From Planctomycetota bacterium (GTDB taxonomy: Bacteria > Planctomycetota > SZUA-567 > JAKLDR01): a stretch of 43,547 bases of DNA. Position 1 is the first letter of the stretch; every line of letters starts with the position of its first letter. Positions 16,085 to 24,659 of the stretch are shown piece after piece. Made by a program: the position numbers and the translations under genes. Location of the stretch: positions 1 to 43,547 of the forward strand of contig JAKLDR010000030.1 of NCBI GenBank assembly GCA_022703445.1. Reading direction: 5' to 3'. The notes below the pieces were generated by a model. That model did no database searches and was not told the origin of the DNA. It saw only the letters and a program-made list of their open reading frames with translations.

Positions 16085-18172
16085 ATGAAGACTGCCCTAG
16101 TCGTTTGCGCATGCATGATGGCCTGCGCATCTCTGGCCTCCGCCGGCGAAACGGCGGCTGCGGTTCCAACCGGCGACTACGCCAACCACCCCGAGAACGT
16201 CTGGGTGAAGCAGAGCCCGAGGCCCGGCGCGCCCTCTCCGCGCTTCGGCTGGGAGGCGGCCGGCGCCTACGACCCCTACAACAAGAAGTGGATCCACTGG
16301 GGCGGCCACGACGGCAACCCCCAGGGCTTCCCGCTCTTCCTGTGGGACCCGGCCACCGGCAAGTGGGAGCAGAAGTTCCCCAACACCAGCCCGCCGGGAG
16401 TCTGCTGCGTGGACGGCGCCGACGTCTTCGACCTGGCCGCGCGGCGCTTCGTGCGCTTCCCTGGCGCCTCGCTCAACCACGGCTGGCAGTGGTCCCGCAA
16501 GGTGCACCTCAAGAGCTCGGCGGTCTGGCTCTACGACGCCGCGACCAACACCTGGCAGAACATGCGCCCGCCGCCCTACAAGGAGCCGGGCGGCTACTCC
16601 AAACAGGTCCTGGGCGCGCTCAACGCCAACGGAGCCTACGACGAGAACCACGAGCTGGCCCTGTCCTTCGGCGGCCAGTCCTCCGGCGGGGGAACGAACA
16701 ACCTGTTCGTCTACGACGCGCATTCCAACCTCTTGGAGAGGCTGGACGGCGCCGGGGCCCCGTCCCCGCGCGATGGGGCCGGCTTCTGCTATGACGCGAA
16801 GAACGACTGCGCGGTGGTCTTCGGCGGACAGTACCTGGACGATGGCAAGGTCTACATCTACCGCTACGGAACCAACAAGTGGGAGGCCCACGACCTCAAC
16901 CCGCGCCCCCCGACCAGGATGGAGAAACCATACTCGACCATCCCCAAGATGGCCTTCGACTCGACCAACGGCGTCTGCCTGTGCGTCGCCTGGATGGGTG
17001 AGAAGACCCACGAGACCTGGGCCCTGGATGTCGCCAAGCTCCAGTGGACCAAGCTCGACCCGGCGGCGGAGGCCGAGGGCAGCAAGAGCCGCACCCGCAA
17101 CCTGGGCTACGACCGGGCCCTCAACCTCTTCTTCCTGGAGACCTACACGCCGGCGAACGAGCCCCAGCTGTGGACCTACCGCTACAAGAAGGCGCCGGCG
17201 GACCTGCCGGCCGAGCCGCCGACCGACCTGGTCTGCCTGACCGCCGCCGGCGGCAAGGCGGCGCTGACCTGGAAGGCCAGTCCCACGGCCGGCGTGAAGG
17301 AGTACGCCGTCTACCGCGCCGAGGCCGACAAGCCCTGGCTGGCCAAGTTCGCCAAGGTCGGCACGGCCAAGGAGCTCAAGTTCGAGGACGCGGGTCTGGC
17401 TGCCGGGAAGGTCTTCATGTACACGGTCCGCTCCGTCGGCGCCGACGGCAAGGAGAGCCGCGACAGCTTCAAGGCCCGCACCCAGCCGCGGGTCCCGGCT
17501 GCGCCGGTGGTCTCGGTGCTGGCCGCCAACAAGATCGAACTCTCCTGGCCGGCGCTCCCGGCGACGGACGTCGCCGGCTACAACGTCTACCGCGGGCTGG
17601 TCAGCGTCGCCACCAACACCGCACTGGTCAAGTCCTGGGCCTTCAACGACCCGGCCTACGCCGAGCCGGTCGTCGACAAGGTCAGGGACATCGCCGGAAT
17701 CGAGAAGCTCAACGACAAGCCGCTCGCCGCCGCCAGCTTCACCGACGAGAAGGTCGACCTCGGCAAGAAGGGGGCGGAGTCCGGGGACTACAAGTACGCG
17801 GTCTACGCCTACATCGTCAGGGCGGTGAACCAGCTGGGCACCGAGAGCGGCCCATCGCCCTATGCCCTGACCATCGCCTCCAGTCCGCAGAACGTCCTGC
17901 TCCGCGAGAAGGGCGGCGGGGCCGAGATCAAGTGGGACGCCAACCCGGAGAAGGGCATCGCCGGCTACCGGGTCTACAAGTACGGCAAGCCCATGACCCT
18001 GGTCTCGCCGGAACTCGTCAAGGAGACGACCTTCATCCAGGCGGCGGCCGGCGGCCAGAGCCGCTACTCCGTCGTGGCGGTCGACGCGCTCGGCCAGGAG
18101 GGAGAACCCTCCTCGCCGGTCTGGTGCGGGCAGAGCTACAAGGGGTTCTACCCCGGCGAGTGGCATCAGTAG
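16085..18172 (+). CDS. Secreted kelch beta-propeller with C-terminal fibronectin III domains
   Basis: 695 residues with signal peptide (1-20). Residues about 40-375 are a kelch-like propeller (WIHWGGHDGNPQGFPLFLWD, TGKWEQKF, LALSFGGQSSGGGTNNLFVY, DCAVVFGGQYLDDGKVYIYR, LDVAKLQWTKLD). From about 380 there are three fibronectin III-like domains, each with the strand pattern KAALTWKASPTAGVKEYAVYR, KIELSWPALPATDVAGYNVYR, then AEIKWDANPEKGIAGYRVYK. The start ATG 16085 is preceded by AGGAG; 73 bp of repeat-containing DNA separates it from paralogue 2. It is probably an extracellular carbohydrate- or surface-binding protein. No enzyme motif is seen. Confidence 0.84.
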   Translation: MKTALVVCACMMACASLASAGETAAAVPTGDYANHPENVWVKQSPRPGAPSPRFGWEAAGAYDPYNKKWIHWGGHDGNPQGFPLFLWDPATGKWEQKFPNTSPPGVCCVDGADVFDLAARRFVRFPGASLNHGWQWSRKVHLKSSAVWLYDAATNTWQNMRPPPYKEPGGYSKQVLGALNANGAYDENHELALSFGGQSSGGGTNNLFVYDAHSNLLERLDGAGAPSPRDGAGFCYDAKNDCAVVFGGQYLDDGKVYIYRYGTNKWEAHDLNPRPPTRMEKPYSTIPKMAFDSTNGVCLCVAWMGEKTHETWALDVAKLQWTKLDPAAEAEGSKSRTRNLGYDRALNLFFLETYTPANEPQLWTYRYKKAPADLPAEPPTDLVCLTAAGGKAALTWKASPTAGVKEYAVYRAEADKPWLAKFAKVGTAKELKFEDAGLAAGKVFMYTVRSVGADGKESRDSFKARTQPRVPAAPVVSVLAANKIELSWPALPATDVAGYNVYRGLVSVATNTALVKSWAFNDPAYAEPVVDKVRDIAGIEKLNDKPLAAASFTDEKVDLGKKGAESGDYKYAVYAYIVRAVNQLGTESGPSPYALTIASSPQNVLLREKGGGAEIKWDANPEKGIAGYRVYKYGKPMTLVSPELVKETTFIQAAAGGQSRYSVVAVDALGQEGEPSSPVWCGQSYKGFYPGEWHQ

Positions 18173-18189
18173 GAGCAAGGGCGACTGAC

Positions 18190-20340
18190 TTGAGACCCAA
18201 ACATGCCAGTGCCGCTGCCCGCCATGCGCAGGGGCAGGCCGGGAAGCGTGGCGCACGACGGGCGCCCCCGTCCCCCAAAGGGGGCGTCCAGGCTGAGGCG
18301 CGGCTGCTCAAGACGCGCGTTGGTGCCCCACCGCTAAGCCCGCACCTCACCGGGAAGTTCTGCGAGCACCTCGGTGACAACGTCTATCAAGGCATGCACG
18401 CCCAGATCCTCAGGAACCCGACTTTCGCCGACTTCCCCTTCGCCGGCGGCGGAAATGCGCCGGACGGGGGAGTGAAGTTCCAGTGCGACGAAGCCGTCAT
18501 AGACGCACAGATCCTCAAGACCGCGCAGAGACTCGGCTGGCCGGCTCCCGCCAGGCTGGTCGAGGCCCGCCGGGACGCGCTGGCGATGTTCTGGATCAAG
18601 GAGGGACCCCGGGAAGCCGTGCGGACCAGTCCCGACGCCGCTCCCCACCAGGGCCGTGCCCAGCGGGTTGAGGCCTCCGCGGCCGGCCAGGGCCTGGCCC
18701 AGTGGATCCATCTGCCCCTCCACCGCGTGGGCCACTACGACTTTCGGATGGTGGCGCGCTCCCCTGACCTGCGCAGCCTGCGCGTGGCCTGCGCCGATCG
18801 GGCCGGCAGAACCGTTGCCCGGGTCGAGGTCCGGGGCGTGAACCGGGTCTGGGGCTCCTTCTCGGTGAAGCTGCGCCTGAAGTCCGGGGCCACCGCCCGG
18901 CCCGGCGGCCCGTACAGGCTCACCATCACCGCCCCCGAGCGCGGCCAGTTCGTCATCGCGCGGGCGCTCCTGTATCCCGCCGACCATGTGCGGGGCGCCG
19001 ACCCGGACGTGATCCGTCTGCTGCGGGAGTCGCGCCTGCCGCTCCTGCGCTGGCCTGGAGGGAACTTCGTAAGCGGCTACCACTGGGAGGACGGCATAGG
19101 CCCGACCGACGAACGGCCCACCCGCGCCAACCCTGCCTGGGGCGGGCTCGAGCCCAACCTGTTCGGCACCCACGAGTTCATCGCCTTCTGCCGGGCCGTG
19201 GGCTGTGAGCCCATGATCTGCGTCAACGCCGGCATCGGCACGCCGGAGGAAGCCGCCCGGTGGGTGGCGTACTGCAACGGCTCCGCCCGGACGCCGCAGG
19301 GCCGGCGGCGCGCCCGACACGGCGCGACCCGCCCCTTCCGGGTCAGGCACTGGGAGATCGGCAACGAACTCTCCGGCAGTCACCAGATCGGCTGGACAAC
19401 CGCCGCCGGCTACGCTGATCGCTACCGCGAGTTCGCCAGGGCCATGCGGGCCGCGGACCCGACCATCAGGATCATCGCCTGCGGCAGCCAGGGCGAATGG
19501 AACGCGCGCCTATTCCGGGGGAACGCGGGGACGGTGGACTGCGTCAGCGACCACATCCTGGAGGGCGGCCCCATCCAGGGCTCCACGGACCCGCTGACCG
19601 TCTTCAGGGACTTCATGGCCTTCCCAACCTACTACGAGGAGGAGTTCTACGCCCGGTGGCGGGAGGCCATGCGCAAGGCCGGGATCCGCAGCCCACGGCT
19701 GGCCATCACCGAACTGCAGCTCTTCGGAAGGATCCTGCAGTCCGGGGATGGCCGGAAGCAGAGGCTGACCCCGGAGTACCTGGTGACGCCCACAACCTGG
19801 GCGGAGGCTGCCTACTGCACGCTGTTCTACCACCTGGCCGTGCGGATGAACCCCTTCGTCGAGCTGATCACGCATTCCGCCACGGTCAACCACGGCGGGG
19901 GCCTGCGCAAGACCGCCGAGCGGGTCTACGCCAATCCCTGCCATCACGCCCAGCGGATGTTCTCGGCCTTCAACGGCGCCACCCCGGTGCCTGTCGAGCT
20001 GCGGAGCCCCGACTACGAGACCGCGGGCGTCATCAAGCGCCTGCCTGCCGGAATGAAGGTGCCCGCGCTTGACGTCGTGGCGGCGACCCAGGGCCAGTCC
20101 CTGCTGGTCTCGGCGGTCAACCGCGGGACGGGGCCGGTCCGCCTGGCGTTGGATGTGTCCGCCTTCCGGGCTCATGGGGAGTTGACCATGATCACCCTGG
20201 CCGCGAAGAGACCGTGGAACGGGAATACCCCGGAGAGGCTCGAGGCCGTCGCCCCCCGGACGAGGACCGTACACCTGCGCGGCGGACGGGTTGATTTGCC
20301 GCTCCCGCCCTTCACTCTCGCAGTTCTGCAGGCCCCCTGA
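18190..20340 (+). CDS. GH51-like alpha-L-arabinofuranosidase
   Basis: Hydrolyses terminal alpha-L-arabinofuranosyl residues from arabinose-containing glycans. The family start SPHLTGKFCEHLGDNVYQGM, ILRNPTF, LRWPGGNFVSGYHWEDGIGP and GTHEFIAFCRAVG are clear. The acid/base glutamate is in WEIGNEL (residue about 393 with this start), and the nucleophile glutamate is probably in AITELQLFG (about 508). A beta-sandwich closes the protein. The start is uncertain: no in-frame ATG or GTG precedes the conserved region. TTG 18190 is the best initiator I find, giving 716 residues with an arginine/alanine-rich extension; CTG 18304 is possible. No signal peptide is seen, so it probably acts inside the cell on imported oligosaccharides. 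The MFS gene follows after 24 bp. Confidence 0.82.
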   Translation: MRPKHASAAARHAQGQAGKRGARRAPPSPKGGVQAEARLLKTRVGAPPLSPHLTGKFCEHLGDNVYQGMHAQILRNPTFADFPFAGGGNAPDGGVKFQCDEAVIDAQILKTAQRLGWPAPARLVEARRDALAMFWIKEGPREAVRTSPDAAPHQGRAQRVEASAAGQGLAQWIHLPLHRVGHYDFRMVARSPDLRSLRVACADRAGRTVARVEVRGVNRVWGSFSVKLRLKSGATARPGGPYRLTITAPERGQFVIARALLYPADHVRGADPDVIRLLRESRLPLLRWPGGNFVSGYHWEDGIGPTDERPTRANPAWGGLEPNLFGTHEFIAFCRAVGCEPMICVNAGIGTPEEAARWVAYCNGSARTPQGRRRARHGATRPFRVRHWEIGNELSGSHQIGWTTAAGYADRYREFARAMRAADPTIRIIACGSQGEWNARLFRGNAGTVDCVSDHILEGGPIQGSTDPLTVFRDFMAFPTYYEEEFYARWREAMRKAGIRSPRLAITELQLFGRILQSGDGRKQRLTPEYLVTPTTWAEAAYCTLFYHLAVRMNPFVELITHSATVNHGGGLRKTAERVYANPCHHAQRMFSAFNGATPVPVELRSPDYETAGVIKRLPAGMKVPALDVVAATQGQSLLVSAVNRGTGPVRLALDVSAFRAHGELTMITLAAKRPWNGNTPERLEAVAPRTRTVHLRGGRVDLPLPPFTLAVLQAP
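18263..18286 (+). terminator. GC-rich hairpin between kelch/FN3 gene and GH51 gene
   Basis: CGCCCCC (18263-18269) pairs with GGGGGCG (18280-18286) across a 10-nt loop; an alternative fold pairs CCCCC (18272-18276) with GGGGG (18280-18284) around AAA. It lies inside the poorly conserved N-terminal extension assigned to the GH51 gene, so it may be a terminator or attenuator in a leader rather than coding sequence. There is no U-tract. Confidence 0.4.
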
Positions 20341-20364
20341 CCGGACCCGGAGGAAGCCGCCACC

Positions 20365-21690
20365 ATGTTCTCCTTCGCCCTGGCGCTGCGGAAGAAGGCT
20401 GAACAGCGGTTCTCGCCGGCGGGCGTCAACTTCTGGTGCCACGTCTCGGAGGGGGCCTTCGCCTCCTTCGGGTTCTCGCTGGTCTCCGGCGGCTTCATCT
20501 TCCCGGTCATCGCCACCCAACTGGGCGCGTCCCCGTTCATGCTGGGGGCCTTCAATTCGGTGATGGGTTTGAGCTTCCTGGCCCAGCTCCTCTTCGCCCA
20601 CCGAATGGAGAGCGTCCATCGCAAGAAGCATCTGGTACTCATGCTGGGCATAGGCCAGCGGGCCCCCTTCCTGGCCATCCCGCTGTGCCTTCTAGCCCTG
20701 GCCACCAACGCCCCGCTCGTCTGCCTGATCCTGATCACCGCGGTGAACCTCGCGGCCGGATTCCTGGTCAGCCTGCTGGTCCCGCCGTGGATGGACCTGG
20801 TCGCCGAAACCATTCCCAAGGAGCGCGTGGGCCGGCTCTTCGGCTACCGCAACAGCATCTCGTCGGCCATGAGCCTGGTCTCCGGGATGATCAGCTATGC
20901 CCTCATCGCCGGATACGCGTTCCCCACGAACTACGCACTGGTTTACTTCCTGAGCCTCGGGTCGGTGATGATTTCGTGGCTGCTCTTCACCCTGGTGGAC
21001 GAGGCACCCCAGGACGCGCCGGTGCGCCACCGCCAGAGCGCCCGCGAGTACCACGGGGAACTGCTGGCGACGCTGAAGCGCGACCAAGCCTACCGCTGCT
21101 ACCTGGCTTACAAGGGCATCAGCCGCATCGGCTTCGCGGCCATGTTCTACTACAGCGTGGTGGCCATATCTCCGAAGTACGGCGTCAGCCCGGCCTTCGC
21201 CGCGGGGGTCTACGCCACCATCGCCGCCGGCGTTCAGATCGTCGGCAATCTGCTCTTCCCGCTCCTGGGCGAGAGGTTCGGACACAAGCGGCTGCTTATG
21301 ATTGGCGCGGTCCTGCACGCCGCGGCGGCCCTGACCGCCGCCTACGCTCCCTCCGGCGGCTGGTTCATCGCCGTGGTGGTCCTGTCTTCCATGGGCGTGG
21401 CCGCCCAGGCGGTGGGCGAGTCGCCGCTCATGCTGCAGGTGGCCCCTCGGAGCAAACGCATAGGCTACATGGTCCTCTCCAGCGTCGTGCTGGCGCCCGT
21501 GGGCATGGTCGCCTCGCCCGTGGCCGGCTACCTCCTCCAGGAAGCCGGCGCCACGACGCTGTTCGGACTGGCCGCGGCCGGCATTCTGGCCGCCCTGATT
21601 CCGCTGGAAAGGTGCAGACCGGCTCCCGAAGACGCACTTGCTGAGGGAGAACCCGTTCCGGCTGCGCCGTCGAGAGAAGCTGCGGGCTGA
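20365..21690 (+). CDS. Major facilitator superfamily transporter
   Basis: A 441-residue integral membrane protein with about 12 hydrophobic helices, for example FGFSLVSGGFIFPVIA, FLAIPLCLLALATN, LVCLILITAVNLAAG, ALVYFLSLGSVMISWLLF, FIAVVVLSSMGVAAQAV and LFGLAAAGILAALIPL. The loop segment ETIPKERVGRLFGYRNS after the fourth to fifth helix region and LLGERFGHKRLLMIG in the second half are MFS-like. It starts at ATG 20365 behind GGAGGAAG, 24 bp after the GH51 stop, so the two are surely co-transcribed. Uptake of the oligosaccharide or arabinose handled by GH51 is a reasonable inference; drug efflux cannot be excluded. The last 25 residues are a hydrophilic tail. Confidence 0.88.
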   Translation: MFSFALALRKKAEQRFSPAGVNFWCHVSEGAFASFGFSLVSGGFIFPVIATQLGASPFMLGAFNSVMGLSFLAQLLFAHRMESVHRKKHLVLMLGIGQRAPFLAIPLCLLALATNAPLVCLILITAVNLAAGFLVSLLVPPWMDLVAETIPKERVGRLFGYRNSISSAMSLVSGMISYALIAGYAFPTNYALVYFLSLGSVMISWLLFTLVDEAPQDAPVRHRQSAREYHGELLATLKRDQAYRCYLAYKGISRIGFAAMFYYSVVAISPKYGVSPAFAAGVYATIAAGVQIVGNLLFPLLGERFGHKRLLMIGAVLHAAAALTAAYAPSGGWFIAVVVLSSMGVAAQAVGESPLMLQVAPRSKRIGYMVLSSVVLAPVGMVASPVAGYLLQEAGATTLFGLAAAGILAALIPLERCRPAPEDALAEGEPVPAAPSREAAG

Positions 21691-21775
21691 AGTGGGAACC
21701 CGGCCTCGGCGTTCGGCTCTCTGGAACGAGAGGCCGCTCACAACCCGGGAGCCGGCTGAGAAGGAGGTCTGCCAG

Positions 21776-24520
21776 ATGATGCGTATGCTGATGATCACTC
21801 CCTGTGTGTGGTTCCTGGCGATGGCCCCAGCTCGCGCCGGCGAACCGACCGCTCCGCCGCACTTCACCGCCAAGCCGACCGCCACTAAGGCCGGCGACCC
21901 TTCGGCAGGCTCAGGGCAGGGCAAGGTGAAGATCGCCTTCGCCGTCTCCGCGCCGACCGACGTCGCGGTCTACGTTGAGGACGCCAAGGGCGCGGCCGTC
22001 CGACACCTGGCCGCCGGCGTGCTCGGAGAGAAGGCGCCGCCGCCCTTCAAACCGGGGCTGGCCCAGGAGCTCGAGTGGGACGGCAAGGCCGACTACGGGA
22101 AGCCCGCCGAGGGTGGGCCCTTCAAGGTCCGGGTGGCCCTGGGCCTGGGCGCCAAGTACGACCGGGTCATGTCCTCGAACCGCCAGGACTTCATCAGCAT
22201 CAACGCCCTGGGCACCGGTCCGGACGGGACGCTCTACGTACTGGCCATCTCCAACGGCGCGGTCTGGAGCGGCCCGCAGATCGTGGCCCTGAACCGCGAC
22301 GGCAGCTACCAGCGCATGGTCATGCCCTACCCCTCCAGCCTCAAGAAGGACCAGGTCAAGGGCATCACCTCGTTCGAGATCGACGGGCGGCCGGCGCCGC
22401 TGATGCAGAGCGTCACCATGGGGCTGTACCCGGCCTTCCACCCGGTGCCGTCGACCAACATCGCCGTCTCGCCGGACGGTTCGAAGCTGGTGATCCTCTG
22501 CGCCAGCCACGGCGCGCACGTCCGGCCGAGCGTGTGCCTTCTGGGCTCCGACGGCGGCACGCCGGCCGAGCCGATCAGCAAGCTCGCGGGCCTGCCCGGC
22601 GACCGCACCATCCTGGCCGGGTTCTCCTGCGCGGCGATCTCCTCAGACGGAGCCTACGCCTTCTTCGGCGGCGTCCAGCCCGAGCCCTACAAGCCGGACG
22701 TCCAGCCGGCGCTCTACCGCGTCAAGCTGCCGGAGCGCGCGCCGGCGGAGCCCTTCTTCGGAGACGCGGCCAAGCCCGGCAAGGACGAGAGCCACCTCGG
22801 CGGGGCGCCGCGGGGCCTGGCCATCGACGGCAAGGGCAACCTCTTCATCGCCGACCACGTCAACGACCGCGTGGTGGTCGTCTCCGAGAAGGACGGCAAG
22901 TTCGTCGGCGAGTTCCCGGCCACCAAGCCCGAATTCCTGGCGGTCTCGGCCAAGACCGGTGCGGTCTACGTCTCGAACCGCAAGGGACCGCAGGTCGAGG
23001 TCGTCAAGTACCAGCCGGAGGCCGGCTTCAAGGGGGCCAAGGAAGTATGTCGGATAGCGGTGGGCCTCTCCCGCAACGACTGCCACTCGGTGGCGGTGGA
23101 CTGCTCGGCCGAGCCGGCGGTGGGCTGGGTCTGCGACCGCTTCGGCAACCTGATCCGGTTCGAGGACCGCGGCGCCAAGTTCAGCGACGCCGTCAAGATC
23201 AGCAAGGGGCTGGAGGGCTACGGCTCTCTGCCGGAGTCCTACATGGGCGTGGTCGTCGACCGACAGCGCAAGGAGATCTACACCCGCAACAGCACCGGCG
23301 GCGGTCTCTACTACCGCTTCTCCGAGGAGACCGGCAAGCGCGAGGAAGTCCGCGTGCCCGGCGACAACTTCGGCGGCGGCAAGGGCTTCCAGATCGTCCC
23401 CGGGACCGACGGCAACCTCTACGGGCTGCAGTGGCCCTACGCCATGCTCAGGTGGGACCGCAGCGGCAAGCCGCTCAAGTGGGAGAAACCCATCAGGCCC
23501 ACTGAACAGGACATGCTCTTCAACGGCAGCAAAACCACTGGCGACGCCGTCATCAAGCTCCCCGACCACGCCTCCTTCGTCCCGGTGAGCATGACCGAAC
23601 TGCCCCACACCCTGGGCGTGCGAGCGAGCGATGGGCACCTCTTCGCCTTCACCTTCAAGGTCCGTGGCCGGGTGCCCAAGTGCCTCAACGAGTACCAGAC
23701 CACCGGCGAGCAGGTCAACAAGGACCCGATCATCTGGATGACCTCCGACGCCATCGTCGGTCCCAAGTTTGACGCCGCCGGCAACATCTACGTCGCCGAG
23801 GTGGTGAAACCGAAGGGCTGGCAGCCGCCGGAGCTCGCCGCGCACTTCGCCAAGACCGGCGTCAAGGGTCTGACCGGCCCGGCCTTCGTGGCCTCCAACA
23901 TGTACGGAAGCATCGTCAAGTTCCCGCCGACTGGTGGCACCTTCGAGATGGGCGACTCGCGCGACCTCGGCAACCCCTGGGATCCCAAGCTCGGCAAGCG
24001 CGCCAGCCCCTTCGAGGGCGAGATGAGGCTGCCCGAGGGCGCCAAGACCCTGGAGGCCGAGTACCTGCTGGGCGACCGGATGAGGCCGGCCAAGGTTATC
24101 GGCGCCGAGTGGATGCACCCCGGCGTCGGCCACGTGGGCCACTACCGCTGCAATTGCGAGAACATCACCTTCGACGTCGACGAGTTCGGCCGCGTCTTCT
24201 TCCCCGACCCGGAGCTCTTCCGGGTCCGGGTCATCGACACCGGCGGCAACGCCATCACCTACGTCGGCGGCTACGGCAACGCCGAAAGCATGGGCCCGGA
24301 CAGCCCGGTGCTCGACCCCAAGACCGGCAAGCTCCGCCCGCGCGAGACCGGCGACCCCAAGGACCTCAAGAGCCCCTTCGCCGAACCTGATGTCGCCTTC
24401 GCCTGGGTCGTCGGCGTCGGGGTCACCGACAAGTACATCTACGCCGGCGACCCGCTCAACCGCCGGCTGCTGCGCATCAAGATGACCTACGCGGTGGAGG
24501 AGAGCTGCGAGGTAAAATAG
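21776..24520 (+). CDS. Secreted FlgD-Ig/NHL beta-propeller protein, paralogue 3
   Basis: The longest and most divergent paralogue, 914 residues. A signal peptide (1-21) is followed by HFTAKPTATKAGD, an 8-residue insert (see the repeat at 21899-21922), then the Ig domain (SAPTDVAVYVEDAKG, VRHLAAGVLGEKAP, LEWDGKADYGKPA). NHL-type strands include LAIDGKGNLFIADHVNDRVVV and KFDAAGNIYVAEV. The late cysteines read CNC (792-794) followed by ENITFDVDEFGRV, and the tail is EESCEVK with Cys911. The start ATG 21776 lies behind AAGGAGG. It is the last gene of the first plus-strand block. An AT-richer intergenic region with a hairpin follows. Confidence 0.86.
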   Translation: MMRMLMITPCVWFLAMAPARAGEPTAPPHFTAKPTATKAGDPSAGSGQGKVKIAFAVSAPTDVAVYVEDAKGAAVRHLAAGVLGEKAPPPFKPGLAQELEWDGKADYGKPAEGGPFKVRVALGLGAKYDRVMSSNRQDFISINALGTGPDGTLYVLAISNGAVWSGPQIVALNRDGSYQRMVMPYPSSLKKDQVKGITSFEIDGRPAPLMQSVTMGLYPAFHPVPSTNIAVSPDGSKLVILCASHGAHVRPSVCLLGSDGGTPAEPISKLAGLPGDRTILAGFSCAAISSDGAYAFFGGVQPEPYKPDVQPALYRVKLPERAPAEPFFGDAAKPGKDESHLGGAPRGLAIDGKGNLFIADHVNDRVVVVSEKDGKFVGEFPATKPEFLAVSAKTGAVYVSNRKGPQVEVVKYQPEAGFKGAKEVCRIAVGLSRNDCHSVAVDCSAEPAVGWVCDRFGNLIRFEDRGAKFSDAVKISKGLEGYGSLPESYMGVVVDRQRKEIYTRNSTGGGLYYRFSEETGKREEVRVPGDNFGGGKGFQIVPGTDGNLYGLQWPYAMLRWDRSGKPLKWEKPIRPTEQDMLFNGSKTTGDAVIKLPDHASFVPVSMTELPHTLGVRASDGHLFAFTFKVRGRVPKCLNEYQTTGEQVNKDPIIWMTSDAIVGPKFDAAGNIYVAEVVKPKGWQPPELAAHFAKTGVKGLTGPAFVASNMYGSIVKFPPTGGTFEMGDSRDLGNPWDPKLGKRASPFEGEMRLPEGAKTLEAEYLLGDRMRPAKVIGAEWMHPGVGHVGHYRCNCENITFDVDEFGRVFFPDPELFRVRVIDTGGNAITYVGGYGNAESMGPDSPVLDPKTGKLRPRETGDPKDLKSPFAEPDVAFAWVVGVGVTDKYIYAGDPLNRRLLRIKMTYAVEESCEVK
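21899..21922. repeat. 24-bp in-frame insertion of a dispersed-repeat-like sequence inside paralogue 3
   Basis: The paralogues read KAGDG-x-KI or KDGD-KVKI at this position, whereas paralogue 3 reads KAGD, then PSAGSGQG, then KVKIAF. The inserted DNA begins CCTTCGGCAGGCTCAGGGCA, which matches the CCTTCGRCARGCTCAGG type of short repeat known to be scattered through many bacterial genomes. The length is 8 codons exactly, so the frame is kept. It lies near residues 41-48, just before the Ig domain. Confidence 0.75.
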
Positions 24521-24659
24521 CGGACCACATCACGTCCTAACACTAGTCGCAGCAATGGCTTATGTCTGACTACTAGGCTTTGGCCGCAGCCTTATCCTTT
24601 TCAGCCAAACCATTATAGGCGGACGGTGTATAGCCCAGCGTAAGCCCACAGGAGAGCCC
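24521..24659 (+). promoter_or_regulatory. Intergenic promoter region of regulator 2
   Basis: 139 bp between paralogue 3 and the second AraR-type regulator, clearly less GC-rich than coding DNA. It contains a terminator-like hairpin (24536-24577), a TTATAG that could serve as a -10 element near 24613, and the GntR-type half-dyad CGGTGTATAGCCC (24624-24636), 23 bp before the ATG. AGGAG of the ribosome-binding site follows. No convincing -35 box is assigned. Confidence 0.5.
24536..24577 (+). terminator. Hairpin downstream of paralogue 3
   Basis: CCTA (24536-24539) pairs with TAGG (24574-24577) and TAGTC (24544-24548) with GACTA (24568-24572), with an asymmetric internal loop and a 19-nt apical loop. 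It begins 16 bp after the stop of paralogue 3 and may end the first long transcript. There is no strong U-tract. Confidence 0.45.
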
